DNA from: Actinokineospora baliensis
GTDB taxonomy: Bacteria; Actinomycetota; Actinomycetes; Mycobacteriales; Pseudonocardiaceae
Direction: 5' to 3'
NCBI RefSeq assembly: GCF_016907695.1
Contig: NZ_JAFBCK010000001.1
Location: 4,824,001-4,888,000, forward strand
Length of the DNA: 64,000 bases
Position numbers and translations under genes: made by a program. The notes under the pieces were generated by a model. That model had not been told where the DNA came from, ran no database searches, and saw only the letters and a list, made by a program, of their open reading frames with translations. Of this stretch, positions 17,026 through 26,182 are shown in pieces; positions within the stretch are counted from its first letter, which is position 1, and each line of letters opens with the position of its first letter.

Positions 17026-18231
17026 TCAGATCGGCGTTGTGCGGTGCGGTGGACCTGGTAGGTGCCAGGTGTGGGCGCTGCCGGGGCGGTCGAACCAGAC
17101 GGTGGTCGTCTGCGGTGTGGTGGTGAGGCCGAAGCGGTCCCAGCCGGGTTGGCCGAGGTCGGTCCAGAAGTGGTGGGCGCGTTCGACGAGGTACCAGAGG
17201 CGGCGGGGTCCACCTTCGGCGACGGTGTGCTGCCCGTTGTCGGCAGCGAGGGTGATCTCTGCCCAGGAGCCGTCCGGGGTTGCTATCCAGGACGCGGTCG
17301 GCGCGGTCTGCCTGTGGGCGGGGATGGTGCCATCGGGGATGGTGTAGCCGTAGGCGATCTCGGGGCCGAGGTCGAAAGAGGCGAGGAACCAGACCAGCAG
17401 CGCGGTCCACGGGGCGTTGGGGTCCAGGCTGGTGGTGCGGTACTCGGCGTGGTCGTGGTCGCGTTCGACGCGGAACCCGGCTGGGTTGCTGCCTGGTGTG
17501 TACCGCAAGTCCATGAACGCCGCATAGGTGGCGTCGAACCGGCCTTCGGCCCGCTCGGCGTCGACTCGGGTAAGGCGGACGAGGCTACCTGCGCCAGGTG
17601 CGGTCTTGAGGTCGGTCAGGACCACCCCGCCGGGCCGGACCTGCTCGATCCAAGCCCAGGGGACGGCGGCGACAGCGCACGTGGCGATGATCGCGTCGAA
17701 TGGCGCGTGCTCGGGCAGGCCCGCTGAACCGTCGCGGGCGACGAGAGTCGGGTGGTGGCCGAGCCCGGCCAGTCTGCGGCGGGCCAGGTCGACGAGATCG
17801 GGCTCGACATCAACGGAGAACACCTTGTCGTCGCCCAGGCGGTGCGCGAGGAGGGCGGCGTTATAGCCCGTGCCGGTGCCGATCTCCAGTACCCGCGCAC
17901 CGTCGGTGAGCCCCAGAGATTCGATCATGCGGGTCATCAGGCCAGGCTGGGTCGACGACGACAACACTGTGGTCGCGCCCCCGGGAACTGGGGCGATTGT
18001 GGTGATCAGGGCGGTGTTGGCGTAGACGGCGGGTAGGTCGTCGGTGCTGGTGCGCTCGACCCACGTGCCGTCAGGGGTCTGCTGATGGTAGGTGGGGACG
18101 AACACGTGCCGTGGAGTCGCGCGGACGGCCTCACCCAGACGCGGTTCGGTCAGTTTGCCCGCTGCGGCCAGTTCGTCGGCGAGCCGGGCGGCGTGCGGTG
18201 CCCACACGACATCGGGGTTGGTCGTGCTCAC
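17026..18231 (-). CDS. PIMT-type O-methyltransferase of a graspetide cluster
   Basis: 401 residues. The N-terminal half resembles protein L-isoaspartate methyltransferase: RATPRHVFVP, STQPGLMTRMIESL and the SAM site VLEIGTGTGYNAALLA, with acidic VFSVDVEPD. A further roughly 180-residue C-terminal region rich in Trp is the extension seen in RiPP-associated homologues. In fuscimiditide-type pathways such an enzyme methylates an Asp in the ester-bridged precursor, which then closes to an aspartimide. The start overlaps the ATP-grasp stop (ATGA, 18228-18231), so it belongs to the same operon. Confidence 0.88.
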   Translation of the reverse strand: MSTTNPDVVWAPHAARLADELAAAGKLTEPRLGEAVRATPRHVFVPTYHQQTPDGTWVERTSTDDLPAVYANTALITTIAPVPGGATTVLSSSTQPGLMTRMIESLGLTDGARVLEIGTGTGYNAALLAHRLGDDKVFSVDVEPDLVDLARRRLAGLGHHPTLVARDGSAGLPEHAPFDAIIATCAVAAVPWAWIEQVRPGGVVLTDLKTAPGAGSLVRLTRVDAERAEGRFDATYAAFMDLRYTPGSNPAGFRVERDHDHAEYRTTSLDPNAPWTALLVWFLASFDLGPEIAYGYTIPDGTIPAHRQTAPTASWIATPDGSWAEITLAADNGQHTVAEGGPRRLWYLVERAHHFWTDLGQPGWDRFGLTTTPQTTTVWFDRPGSAHTWHLPGPPHRTTPI

Positions 18232-19214
18232 AGGTGCCCCCTTGTGTTGTGAGCGAGCAGGTCGGCCAGGGCGGCGGCGATCGGCGCCCCGGTCTGGGCT
18301 TCCAGCCAGCCGTACTGCCCCGAGGAGTTGCTCTCGAGGAACCAGAACCGGTCCTTCTCGATCGCGAAATCCACTGCGGCGTAGGTCAGCCCGAGAGTAT
18401 CCATGTACCTGCGCAGTCCCTTCTCCACCTCAGTCGGCGTGTCGGTGAGCTGGTAGCGCAGTGCGGTGAAATCGGCTCGCCAGTCCACCCGCGCCGCCGG
18501 TGAATCCGCGGTGATGGCGATGGTGAACATCCGCTCGCCGATCACGATCACCCGAGCTTCGTGGGTCTTGTTCACCCAGCGTTGCAGCTGGGTGGCGGTG
18601 GAGGCGACCCCGTCCAGCTGCTCGAGGTCGTTCTCGGTGAGGCGGCGGGTGTAGGCGATCTTGAGCTGGCCGCCCTCGGTGATGGTGTTCGGACCGAATG
18701 ACTTGCAGATCGTGTTGTCGACTCCGTGGTGTCGGGCGAACTGGGCCGCGGAGGCCGGGGTATTGGTGACCAGGGTTGGTGCGACGAGCAGGCCACAGGC
18801 GGCGGCGGTGGCCAACTGGAGCGGCTTGAACATGGAGTCTGCGGCCCGGTTGGGGTGGTTGACCCAGCGAACCGGAAGTGCGGCGAGCACGCCGCCGAAG
18901 CCGAGCCGCGCCTCGCGGTGTGCGTACGCGCGCTCGACCTCGGTCAGCGTGGTCGGGAACGCGAAGGCTGAGGGGTCGCGGTACCAGATCGCGCCGATGT
19001 CGGTGAGGTCGACGGTGCGGTGCTCGGTGAACAGCACTCCGCGCCACCGGCCGTCATCGCCCAGATGGGCATTCAGCGAAAGGTGCTGGGGGAACCAGGC
19101 TGTGTCGGCCCGGAACACCTCCACTCCCCGCTGGGTGAGTTCCCGGACGACGGCGTCGACCGGAGCGTCGGCCTCCTGGGCGAGGATCACCACCGTTCCC
19201 GGTGTGTTGGTCAT
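18228..19214 (-). CDS. ATP-grasp ligase, graspetide maturase (TgmB-like)
   Basis: 328-residue ATP-grasp enzyme that forms ester or amide bonds between Ser/Thr/Lys side chains and Asp/Glu of the precursor. The N-terminal preATP-grasp domain contains IGAIWYRDPSAFAFP. The ATP-binding region has KPLQLATAAACGLL and CKSFGPNTI. Metal ligands lie in YAAVDFAIEKD and WFLESNSSGQYGWLE, which matches the SAV_5884-type maturase family. It overlaps the precursor stop by 4 bp and the methyltransferase start by 4 bp, so all three proteins are made from one transcript. Confidence 0.9.
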   Translation of the reverse strand: MTNTPGTVVILAQEADAPVDAVVRELTQRGVEVFRADTAWFPQHLSLNAHLGDDGRWRGVLFTEHRTVDLTDIGAIWYRDPSAFAFPTTLTEVERAYAHREARLGFGGVLAALPVRWVNHPNRAADSMFKPLQLATAAACGLLVAPTLVTNTPASAAQFARHHGVDNTICKSFGPNTITEGGQLKIAYTRRLTENDLEQLDGVASTATQLQRWVNKTHEARVIVIGERMFTIAITADSPAARVDWRADFTALRYQLTDTPTEVEKGLRRYMDTLGLTYAAVDFAIEKDRFWFLESNSSGQYGWLEAQTGAPIAAALADLLAHNTRGHL

Positions 19215-19528
19215 GATTCTTCCCAGCCCCAGTTCTCCTCCGGCCCCTCGTCACCGTCTGTGGAGGACTTGGTCTTCCAGTCCTTGCCCATGGTCTCGAC
19301 CAATGGGCGACCGTTCTCGTCGACGGCGACCTGCTTCTCGGTGCAGTAGCGGAACTCCCGTCGCACCGGCGCTTCGACGACGGTGGCGGCGCGCAGCCCG
19401 AACGGACGGGTCGAGTCGGGGCCGGGCCGGTCGGCGAGAGCTGGATGGTGCACCAGGTAGCGCAGGGCAGCCGAGGACAACGGGCTGGCGCCCGGCTCTG
19501 GTTCGGTGGCCTCGATCGTGGTGGACAT
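19211..19528 (-). CDS. Graspetide precursor peptide (TgmA-like)
   Basis: 105 residues from the ATG at 19528; the frame is open upstream but homologous precursors begin here. The leader includes DSTRPFGLRAATVVEAP, the kind of conserved PFGLR block found in these precursors. The C-terminal tail is the likely core: after MGKDW comes KTKSSTDGDEGPEENWGWEE, with Thr/Ser/Lys donors followed by an Asp/Glu cluster, the classic donor-acceptor layout. An Asp-Gly step inside it (STDGD) is a plausible aspartimide site for the neighbouring methyltransferase. Bond pattern and cleavage site are inference. Confidence 0.87.
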   Translation of the reverse strand: MSTTIEATEPEPGASPLSSAALRYLVHHPALADRPGPDSTRPFGLRAATVVEAPVRREFRYCTEKQVAVDENGRPLVETMGKDWKTKSSTDGDEGPEENWGWEES

Positions 19529-19720
19529 GATCTGTTGGCTCCTTCCCGCCGATGTGGTCCGGCGTCGAATGCTGTCGACGCTAGGACGGTGTTCACCGAG
19601 TGAGAAGCCCGTCGTGCCGGGTGTGCACCAGGTGTGCCGATCACGCAAACCTCCTTGCATCCGCCATGCACCCAGTACGGTGGGTTGGATGACACGTGCA
19701 CGAAGTTTGGGGGGTGCGCT
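19529..19720. promoter_or_regulatory. Divergent promoter region of the graspetide cluster
   Basis: 192 bp between the precursor ATG (minus) and the XRE regulator GTG (plus). A gaaggagc-type site lies just upstream of the precursor, and a run of G before 19721 serves the regulator. The region is AT-richer than its surroundings around 19640-19660. No clear palindrome was identified. Confidence 0.4.
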
Positions 19721-21094
19721 GTGCCGAACTGGTGGTCACCTGCTCTGTGGGACGCTGCCCGCCGCGGCGACCACCCCGCCGTGCTGCGCCATGCCCGTGC
19801 GGAACTCGGCTGGTCCCAGGGGCAGCTCGGTGGACGGTTTGGGTGCTCGGCCTCGACGATCTCCCGGTTCGAGAACGGTCGACGTGGGTTGCGCGATGTC
19901 GAGGTGCTGCGGCGCTTCGCCACCATTCTCGACCTCCCCGCCGAAGCGTTCGGCCTGACCGGCGCCGATCGTGGACGGCCTGCCTCCCACGCCTCGCCAG
20001 GCGTAGCTTCTAGGGTGGGTCACGACCAGGGCCAGGAAGGGGATGATCCGGTGCGACGACGCGCGTTCCTGCTCGTTGCCGGTCTGGCTGGCACCGCGGT
20101 CACAGCGCCCAACGCGCTTGCCGCTACCGGAGTCGAGGTCGACCCGGCGGCGTTGCTGGCCCACCGGCTCGAAGGTGTCCTGCTTGGCGGCGGGCCCGTG
20201 TCAGCGGACCGGCCGGTGCCGGTCGCCACGCTGGAGACGGTGCTGGCGACCGCGCGGGCCGACTTCCGCGCCTGCCGCTATGTGGAGTTGGCCGCGCGGT
20301 TGCCGGAGCTGATCACCACCACGGAGACCGCGCACCACCAGACCGGTGACCCGGCTCTGGCGGGCTTGGTGGCCCAGGCGTACAACCTGACCACCCGGGC
20401 GCTGATCAAGTTGGAGGCCAGTGGCCTGGAATGGGTCTCTGCTGATCGTGCGTTGCGGGCCGCCGAGAGCGCAGGCGAACCGTTGACCCTCGCCGAAGCG
20501 CAGCGCCTGCTCGGCTCCGCGTGTCGCCGGGCAGGCCACCACGGCCGGGCTCAAGACCTCACCCTGACCGCGGCCGACCAGCTCGACCTGGGCGGGAAGT
20601 CTCCCGATCTGCGGCACCTGTCCCTGTACGGGGTGCTGATGTGCTCGGCAGGCTATGCCGCCGCCCGCAGCGGTGATCGCGAACGCGCCACCGACCTGCT
20701 GGACGAGGCACACGCGACCGCCGCGCGGCTGGTTGACCACCCCGCCCAGCAGCACGCGCTCGCGGCGAACGTGATCAGCCACCGCGTCTCCGCCGACTAC
20801 GTGCTCGGCAACGCGGGCTCTGCTCTGCAGCACGCCCAGACCGCGCAGCTGGGCACGTTCCCTGACACCGAACGCCGGGCCCGCTTCCTGGTCGACGTCG
20901 CCTTGTGCTTCGCTCAATGGGACAAACCTGGCCGCGCCTACCAGACCCTGCTCGCCGCTGAACGCACCGCTCCCGGCGAGGTCCGCACCCGCGCGACCGT
21001 CCGCCGCCTTGTTGGCGACCTGCTGCGCCACCCCCAGCAAGCCAGCCTGCCGGGCTTGCGTCAGCTCGCTGCCCGGACTCACGCCTTGGTGTAG
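19721..21094 (+). CDS. XRE-family regulator with helical (TPR-like) sensor region
   Basis: 457 residues from a GTG with a ggggg site 6 bp upstream. The N-terminal HTH (residues about 20-75) includes ELGWSQGQLGGRFGCSASTI and FENGRRGLRDVEV. A VRRRAFLLVAGLAG hydrophobic patch follows, then about 280 residues of helical repeats (ALRAAESAGEPLTLAEAQRL, YAAARSGDRERATDLL, SALQHAQTAQLG). This layout is common in Streptomyces-type regulators next to RiPP clusters, where a small ligand or peptide may bind the repeat domain. Divergent from the precursor gene, so probably its regulator. Confidence 0.85.
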   Translation: MPNWWSPALWDAARRGDHPAVLRHARAELGWSQGQLGGRFGCSASTISRFENGRRGLRDVEVLRRFATILDLPAEAFGLTGADRGRPASHASPGVASRVGHDQGQEGDDPVRRRAFLLVAGLAGTAVTAPNALAATGVEVDPAALLAHRLEGVLLGGGPVSADRPVPVATLETVLATARADFRACRYVELAARLPELITTTETAHHQTGDPALAGLVAQAYNLTTRALIKLEASGLEWVSADRALRAAESAGEPLTLAEAQRLLGSACRRAGHHGRAQDLTLTAADQLDLGGKSPDLRHLSLYGVLMCSAGYAAARSGDRERATDLLDEAHATAARLVDHPAQQHALAANVISHRVSADYVLGNAGSALQHAQTAQLGTFPDTERRARFLVDVALCFAQWDKPGRAYQTLLAAERTAPGEVRTRATVRRLVGDLLRHPQQASLPGLRQLAARTHALV

Positions 21095-21122
21095 AAGGAT
21101 TCGCGCGAAGCAACTCGCAGGT

Positions 21123-21155
21123 GTGGCCCCCGCTCGTGGTTCGAGCGGGGGCCAC
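21123..21155. terminator. Bidirectional hairpin terminator
   Basis: Perfect 14-bp stem GTGGCCCCCGCTCG / CGAGCGGGGGCCAC with a 5-base loop, between the convergent XRE gene (ends 21094) and EF-G-like gene (ends 21161). No U-tract, as is usual in actinomycetes. Confidence 0.85.
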
Positions 21156-21160
21156 GTCCG

Positions 21161-23203
21161 CTAGCTGGCCGCCTGTTTCCCGGCTGTGGGGTCGGGGGCG
21201 TAGCCTGCTGGGCGGGTGGTGAAGGTGCCTCGGCCCTGGGTTCGGCTGCGCAGCCTTGTTGAGTAGCCGAACAGTTCTGCGAGGGGCACTGTTGCGGTGA
21301 CTACTGCTGTGCCGGAGCGCATGGTGGAGTTGGACACGCGGCCGCGGCGGGCGGAGAGGTCGCCGAGGACTGTGCCGACGGAGTCGGAGGGGACGACTAC
21401 GGTTGTCTCTACTACGGGTTCCAGCAACAGCATTCGGCAGGAGCGCAGTGCGTCGCGTAGGCCGAAGCGGCCTGCGGCGCGGAAGGCCATTTCCGAGGAG
21501 TCCTTCACGTGGGTTGAGCCGTCGGTCAGGGTTACTCGGAGGCCGGTGACGGGGTGGCCTGCTAGGGGGCCTTCCGCCAGGGCGTGTCGGCAGCCTGCTT
21601 CTACCGCGCGGATGTATTCGGCGGGTACGCGGCCGCCGACCACGGTTGAGCGGAACTCGAAGGCTTCTCCTTCCAGTGGTTCGACGTTGAGTACTACGTG
21701 GGCGAATTGGCCTGCGCCGCCGTCTTGTTTGACGTGGCGGTAGACGACTCCTGCCACTCCGCGGGCGACGGTTTCGCGGTAGGCGACTCTGGGTTTGCCC
21801 ACTGTCACCACGAGGTCGGAGGTTTGGCGGAGCTTCTCCACGGACACCTCCAGGTGCAGTTCGCCGAGTCCGGACAGGATGGTTTGGCCGGTTTCGGGGT
21901 CGGTCCGGGCCACCAGCGACGGGTCCTCCTCGACCAGGTGGGCCAGTGCCTCGGTCAGCTTGCCCGCCTCCGACGACCGGCTTGTCTCGATCGCGACCGA
22001 GACCACCGGGTCCGCGGTCACGGGCGGTTCGAGCAGCAGCAGATCCTCGGCGCCGCACAGGGTTGCGCCGACGCGGGCGGACTTCGGGCCTACTACCGCC
22101 ACGATGTCGCCTGCCACGGCGGTGTCGATCTCGTGCTGGCGGTCGGCTTGGACGCGCAGGATCCGCGCGATCCGCTCGTTGCGACGCGCTCCCACGTTGC
22201 GCACCTCCATCCCCTTCCGCAGCGTTCCCGAGTAGACCCGCAGGTACGTCAGTCTTCCGGTGGCGGTCGTGACCACTTTGAACACGAGCGCGGCCAGCGG
22301 CGCGGTCGGGTCCGCGGGCCGGTCGAGCTCGACGCCGTCGCGGGTGCCCCGGATCGGTGGGACGTCCAGCGGTGACGGCAGGTACGCGGTGATCGCGTCC
22401 AGCAGCGGCTCGATCCCGCGGTTGCGGTACGCCGAGCCGCACAGCACGACCAGGGCCTCGCCGGTGCGGGTCAGGTCGCGCAACGCCGTCCGCAGGGTCT
22501 CGGCGGACAGCGTCGCCTCGGCGAAGAACTCCTCCAAGGCGAGCGGGTGCAGTTCAGCCACCGCTTCCTCCAGCCGCCGACGGCGCACGCGCGCCTCCTC
22601 GACCAGGGCCTCCGGAACTGGCCCCGCCTCGACGGGCCCGCCATCGGTCCAGGTCAGCGCGCGCGACCGCAGCAGGTCGACGACACCGGTGAAGCCGTCT
22701 TCCCGGCCGATCGGCAGCTGCACGACGAGCGGGACCGGGTGCAGCCGCCGCCGGATCGAGTCGACCGCGGCGTCCAGGTCGGCGCCGACCCGGTCGAGCT
22801 TGTTGACGAAGGCGATCCTGGGCACACCATGCCGGTCCGCCTGCCGCCACACCGATTCGCTTTGCGGCTCGACCCCGGCGACGGCGTCGAACACCGCGAT
22901 CGCGCCGTCGAGCACCCGCAGCGAGCGTTCGACCTCATCGGCGAAGTCGACGTGACCGGGTGTGTCGATGACGGTGATCCGGTGGTCGTCCCAGGTGCAG
23001 CCGACCGCGGCGGCGAAGATCGTGATGCCGCGCTTGCGCTCCTGGGGGTCGAAATCGGTGACCGTGGTCCCGTCGTGGACCTCGCCGCGTTTGTGGGTGG
23101 TTCCGGTGGTGTAGAGGATCCGTTCGGTGACGGTGGTCTTGCCCGCGTCCACGTGGGCGAGGATGCCGATGTTGCGGACAGCGGTGAGCGGGGTGACGCG
23201 CAT
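21161..23203 (-). CDS. Elongation factor G paralogue (EF-G2-like translational GTPase)
   Basis: 680 residues from the ATG at 23203; a GTG at 23215 would add four. G1 is AHVDAGKTT, switch I includes [13 protein letters not shown]3 is [12 protein letters not shown] and G4 FVNKLD. Domains II-V follow, with [19 protein letters not shown] and the domain V region [16 protein letters not shown]. It is a little shorter than housekeeping EF-G (about 700) and stands alone, without rpsL/rpsG/tuf. It therefore looks like the accessory EF-G-like protein many actinomycetes carry. A ribosome-protection role in antibiotic resistance is possible but not indicated by motif. Confidence 0.85.
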   Translation of the reverse strand: MRVTPLTAVRNIGILAHVDAGKTTVTERILYTTGTTHKRGEVHDGTTVTDFDPQERKRGITIFAAAVGCTWDDHRITVIDTPGHVDFADEVERSLRVLDGAIAVFDAVAGVEPQSESVWRQADRHGVPRIAFVNKLDRVGADLDAAVDSIRRRLHPVPLVVQLPIGREDGFTGVVDLLRSRALTWTDGGPVEAGPVPEALVEEARVRRRRLEEAVAELHPLALEEFFAEATLSAETLRTALRDLTRTGEALVVLCGSAYRNRGIEPLLDAITAYLPSPLDVPPIRGTRDGVELDRPADPTAPLAALVFKVVTTATGRLTYLRVYSGTLRKGMEVRNVGARRNERIARILRVQADRQHEIDTAVAGDIVAVVGPKSARVGATLCGAEDLLLLEPPVTADPVVSVAIETSRSSEAGKLTEALAHLVEEDPSLVARTDPETGQTILSGLGELHLEVSVEKLRQTSDLVVTVGKPRVAYRETVARGVAGVVYRHVKQDGGAGQFAHVVLNVEPLEGEAFEFRSTVVGGRVPAEYIRAVEAGCRHALAEGPLAGHPVTGLRVTLTDGSTHVKDSSEMAFRAAGRFGLRDALRSCRMLLLEPVVETTVVVPSDSVGTVLGDLSARRGRVSNSTMRSGTAVVTATVPLAELFGYSTRLRSRTQGRGTFTTRPAGYAPDPTAGKQAAS

Positions 23204-23588
23204 GGCACAGCACACTTTCGGTGTGTTCCGGGTTTGTGGGCGGCGCGATTCCCGCGACGGACCGACGTCTCAAGCGGTCGTCACGGCATCCGGTGTCAGC
23301 CGCGCGGCAGGCACCGGAGACGCGGAGACACCAGGATCACCTCGAAGCGCGACGGGGTGGCGGCGGTGTGGACTCGCACGGCCTTCCCCTCTCGTCGCGG
23401 TGGCGCACCCCGTGCTGGGGCGCGCGTCGGGGGAACCGTAGCGGATCTCCCGGCTCGGCGGAAGTGGGTTCTGTCGAGCGGTTATCGCAGTTGATTAACT
23501 ACGAATTGCGATGAACCGAACAGTGGCTGTGGTGCGCGCGGTAAACGGCGATTATTAGGACCCCTGCCAAGCGTGCGAGGAGTCCATT
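23204..23588. promoter_or_regulatory. Divergent intergenic region upstream of EF-G paralogue and M4 peptidase
   Basis: About 385 bp with no supportable gene. The right half turns AT-rich for this genome and holds an inverted repeat ATCGCA-(17)-TGCGAT at 23484-23512 around gttgattaac. It could be an operator or promoter for the peptidase gene, whose gcgaggag ribosome site is just before 23589. Confidence 0.45.
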
Positions 23589-24707
23589 GTGAAACGTGTT
23601 TATTCCGTGCTGGGTGCGTTGTCGTTACTGCTTCTGGTCCCTGTTCCCGCCTCGGCCGAACCCGTTGGGTGGCTTGGTGGCGCCACGTCGCCGGGGTGGG
23701 TCTCCGCCGCGTCGCCGGGGGCGGGGGTGCTCGCGCCCGGGACGGCGAACGGGTACTACTACCCGAACGCGCCGATCTCGGTGCGCTTGGCCGCCGGGAA
23801 GTACTCGTTGAGCGACCCCGGCGGGAACGGCCTGTTCTGCGGTATCCAAGGTAACGGGCCGGTCACCAACACCACCGGCGTGTTCGGCAGCCGCTCCGGA
23901 ACCGACCTCACCACCGCCTGCGCCGACGGGTACTACGCGGCGCAGCAGTTCGCCGGGATGCTGCGGGACTGGCTCGGCCGGGACGGGTTGGACGGCAAGG
24001 GGAAGTGGGCGCCGATGTTCGTCGGGCTCACCGCGGTGAACGCCTACTGGAACGGGCACACGGCGAACTTCGGCCGCACCAAGGACAACGCGCGGCAGCT
24101 GGTCAACCTGGAGATCATCGCGCACGAGTTCGGCCACGGCGTCTTCCAGAACACCCCGGGCGGGTTCGACGGCGGCGTGCAGACCTACCAGCTCAACGAG
24201 GCCAGCAGCGACATCATGGGCGCGCTGACCGAGCACTACGCCAACAACCCAAACGACCCGCCCGACTACCTCGTCGCCAACGAGACCAACCCGCTCGGCC
24301 GCGGCCCCGAGCGCGTCATGTACCAGCCGTCGCTGGGACCCCGCGACGAGCCGGATTGCTACGGCCCCAACATGAACAACATCGAGGTCCACGACGGCGC
24401 GGGCCCGGCCAACCACTTCTTCTACCTGATGGCGGAGGGCTCGGCGCCGGTCGGCAAGCCCGCCAGTCCGATCTGCGCGGGCGGCCCGACTTCGGTGCAG
24501 GGCATGGGGATCCGCGACGCGGGCAAGGTGTGGATGCGCGCGCTGATGCTGAAGAAGCCCTCGTGGAACTACACCGACGCGCGGGTCGCCTCGCTCACCG
24601 CGGTGCGGCAGGTCTTCCCGGGCGATTGCGCCAAGTTCACCACGGTGCGCAACGCGTGGAACGCCGTGTCCGTTCCGGTGGGCGCCGGAGAACCCACCTC
24701 CTGCTGA
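23589..24707 (+). CDS. Secreted M4 (thermolysin)-type metallopeptidase without propeptide domains
   Basis: 372 residues from a GTG with a good RBS. A signal peptide (VLGALSLLLLVPVPASA) precedes a domain with the zinc site IIAHEFGHGVFQ (His179, Glu180, His183), the third ligand in QLNEASSDIMGAL (Glu204) and a downstream active-site His in DGAGPANHFFYLMAEG. These are M4 features. The usual FTP and PepSY propeptide domains are missing: only about 130 residues separate the signal from the catalytic region. It may fold without an intramolecular chaperone, or be a divergent branch. A strong hairpin follows. Confidence 0.86.
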   Translation: MKRVYSVLGALSLLLLVPVPASAEPVGWLGGATSPGWVSAASPGAGVLAPGTANGYYYPNAPISVRLAAGKYSLSDPGGNGLFCGIQGNGPVTNTTGVFGSRSGTDLTTACADGYYAAQQFAGMLRDWLGRDGLDGKGKWAPMFVGLTAVNAYWNGHTANFGRTKDNARQLVNLEIIAHEFGHGVFQNTPGGFDGGVQTYQLNEASSDIMGALTEHYANNPNDPPDYLVANETNPLGRGPERVMYQPSLGPRDEPDCYGPNMNNIEVHDGAGPANHFFYLMAEGSAPVGKPASPICAGGPTSVQGMGIRDAGKVWMRALMLKKPSWNYTDARVASLTAVRQVFPGDCAKFTTVRNAWNAVSVPVGAGEPTSC

Positions 24708-24739
24708 GGCTTGACCCTGACCCGTGGGTGAGGGGTTAG

Positions 24740-24780
24740 CGTCCCGCCGCCCGCGTGATCGCCACGCGGGCGGCGGGACG
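24740..24780. terminator. Strong hairpin terminator after M4 peptidase gene
   Basis: Perfect 18-bp stem (CGTCCCGCCGCCCGCGTG and its complement) with loop atcgc, 33 bp after the peptidase stop and directly before the ribosome site of the next gene. Confidence 0.85.
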
Positions 24781-24792
24781 TGAGGAGTGGCT

Positions 24793-25752
24793 GTGGCGAA
24801 GGAAGTTCGGCTGGCGAAGATCCCGGAGGGCGAACCGGGACCGGAGCACTTCGAGGTGGTGGGCGTGCCGGTCGGCGAACCGGGGCCGGGGGAGGTGGTG
24901 GTGCGCAACCGGTACTTCCAGGTCTCCGCGCGGTTGCGAACACTGCTCGCGGGCGACATCGAGGGCACGCCGCTGCCGCCGGTCCGGGTGGGGGAGGTGC
25001 CGCCGTCGATCACCGTGGGCGAAGTCGTGGCCGTCGGCGCGGGCAGTGAGTCCCGGGTCGGGGAGTTGGTGTCGCACTGGGCCGGGTGGCGGGAGTACGC
25101 GGTCCTACCCGCGGCGGCCCGCACGGTGTTGGACGACCGGTTGCCGGATCCTGTGGCGCACTTGGGTTCCGGGTGGACCGCGTATGCCGCGCTGACCAGG
25201 CACGCCCGGCTCCGGCATGGGGAGACAGTGCTGGTGACGGCCGGTGGCGGCGGGGTCGGGTCGCTGGTCGGGCCGTTGGCGCGGGTGTTGGGGGCCGGTC
25301 GGGTCGTGGCGACGGCCAGGACACGGGCGAAGGCCGCGCGGGTGGTGGAGGAACTCGGGTACGACGCGGCGTACGTGGTCGGTGCGGAGGAGCTTGAGGA
25401 GGTCGACGTGGTGGTCGACAACGTGGGCGGGGCAGACCTGCGTGCCGCGCTCGCTGTTGCCAGGCCTGGTGCGCGGGTGGCGTTGGTCGGGGCGTTGTCC
25501 GGGCAGGCGGGGGCGGCGCCGGTCGAGGTGGACACGTTCGGCCTGATCCTGCGCGGCATCAGCCTGCACGGCGTCAACACCCGCCCCGACCCGCACGAAC
25601 GTGACGAATGGCTGACGCGCTTCGGCGGCTGGCTGCGCAGTGGCGAGCTCACGTTCCCCCATGTTCGCGTCGAGGGCATTGACGCGGCCCCGCGCGCGTT
25701 GCAGGAGGTGATCGAGGGACGCCACGTGGGCACCGTGGCGGTGTACCTATAG
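24793..25752 (+). CDS. MDR-superfamily NADP-dependent oxidoreductase (alkenal/prostaglandin reductase type)
   Basis: 319 residues from the GTG at 24793 (gaggag 5 bp upstream); a GTG at 24787 is the alternative. It reduces activated double bonds with NADPH. Seen: RYFQVSARLRTLL, the nucleotide site VLVTAGGGGVGSLVGPLA, VVATARTRAKA, and VVVDNVGGADLRAAL. No zinc-ligand set is present, as expected for leukotriene B4 dehydrogenase-type enzymes. Its final codon is 8 bp from a MerR regulator that probably controls it. Confidence 0.87.
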   Translation: MAKEVRLAKIPEGEPGPEHFEVVGVPVGEPGPGEVVVRNRYFQVSARLRTLLAGDIEGTPLPPVRVGEVPPSITVGEVVAVGAGSESRVGELVSHWAGWREYAVLPAAARTVLDDRLPDPVAHLGSGWTAYAALTRHARLRHGETVLVTAGGGGVGSLVGPLARVLGAGRVVATARTRAKAARVVEELGYDAAYVVGAEELEEVDVVVDNVGGADLRAALAVARPGARVALVGALSGQAGAAPVEVDTFGLILRGISLHGVNTRPDPHERDEWLTRFGGWLRSGELTFPHVRVEGIDAAPRALQEVIEGRHVGTVAVYL

Positions 25753-25760
25753 GAGGTCAC

Positions 25761-26135
25761 ATGCGGATCGGCGACGCGGCAGCAGCGGCGGGTACAACAC
25801 CCCGCGCGATGCGGCTCTATGAAGAACGCGGCCTGCTGCCCCCGCCGGAACGCACCCTCACCGGCCAACGCCTCTACACCGACCGCGACGTCGCCCGAGT
25901 CCGCGTCATCCGCCAACTCCTCGCCCTCGGCCTGACCATCGAAGACGTCCGAGCCAGCGCGGACCGCCTCCACCTCATCGAAGGCGACACCCTCCCGGAG
26001 TACGGCGAGGGCGTGTGCGACAAGGCGGGGGCCGTGGTTCGACGCAGGCTGGCGTCGTTGGACGCGGAGATCGAGCGGCTCACGGAGCAACGCGACCAGT
26101 TGGCCAGCAAGACCGAGCCGGGGGCACGGCTCTAG
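25761..26135 (+). CDS. MerR-family transcriptional regulator
   Basis: 124 residues with aggagg just upstream. The N-terminal winged HTH reads RIGDAAAAAGTTPRAMRLYEERGLL, followed by QRLYTDRDVARVRVIRQLL and a C-terminal coiled coil (LASLDAEIERLTEQRDQLAS). No cysteine cluster typical of metal sensors is present, so an organic or redox ligand is more likely. Same operon as the MDR oxidoreductase. Confidence 0.9.
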   Translation: MRIGDAAAAAGTTPRAMRLYEERGLLPPPERTLTGQRLYTDRDVARVRVIRQLLALGLTIEDVRASADRLHLIEGDTLPEYGEGVCDKAGAVVRRRLASLDAEIERLTEQRDQLASKTEPGARL

Positions 26136-26148
26136 GCGTGGGTGTCGC

Positions 26149-26177
26149 CCCCTCGGCAGGGTGGGCCTGCCGAGGGG
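26149..26177. terminator. Bidirectional hairpin terminator
   Basis: 12-bp perfect stem CCCCTCGGCAGG / CCTGCCGAGGGG with a 5-base loop, between the convergent merR-type gene (ends 26135) and the gene ending at 26183. Confidence 0.85.
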
Positions 26178-26182
26178 TGCTT

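Noticed and set aside
21161..23203. Tetracycline ribosomal-protection gene
   Set aside because: Translational GTPase features are those of EF-G/EF-G2; nothing specific to TetM/OtrA loops could be recognised.
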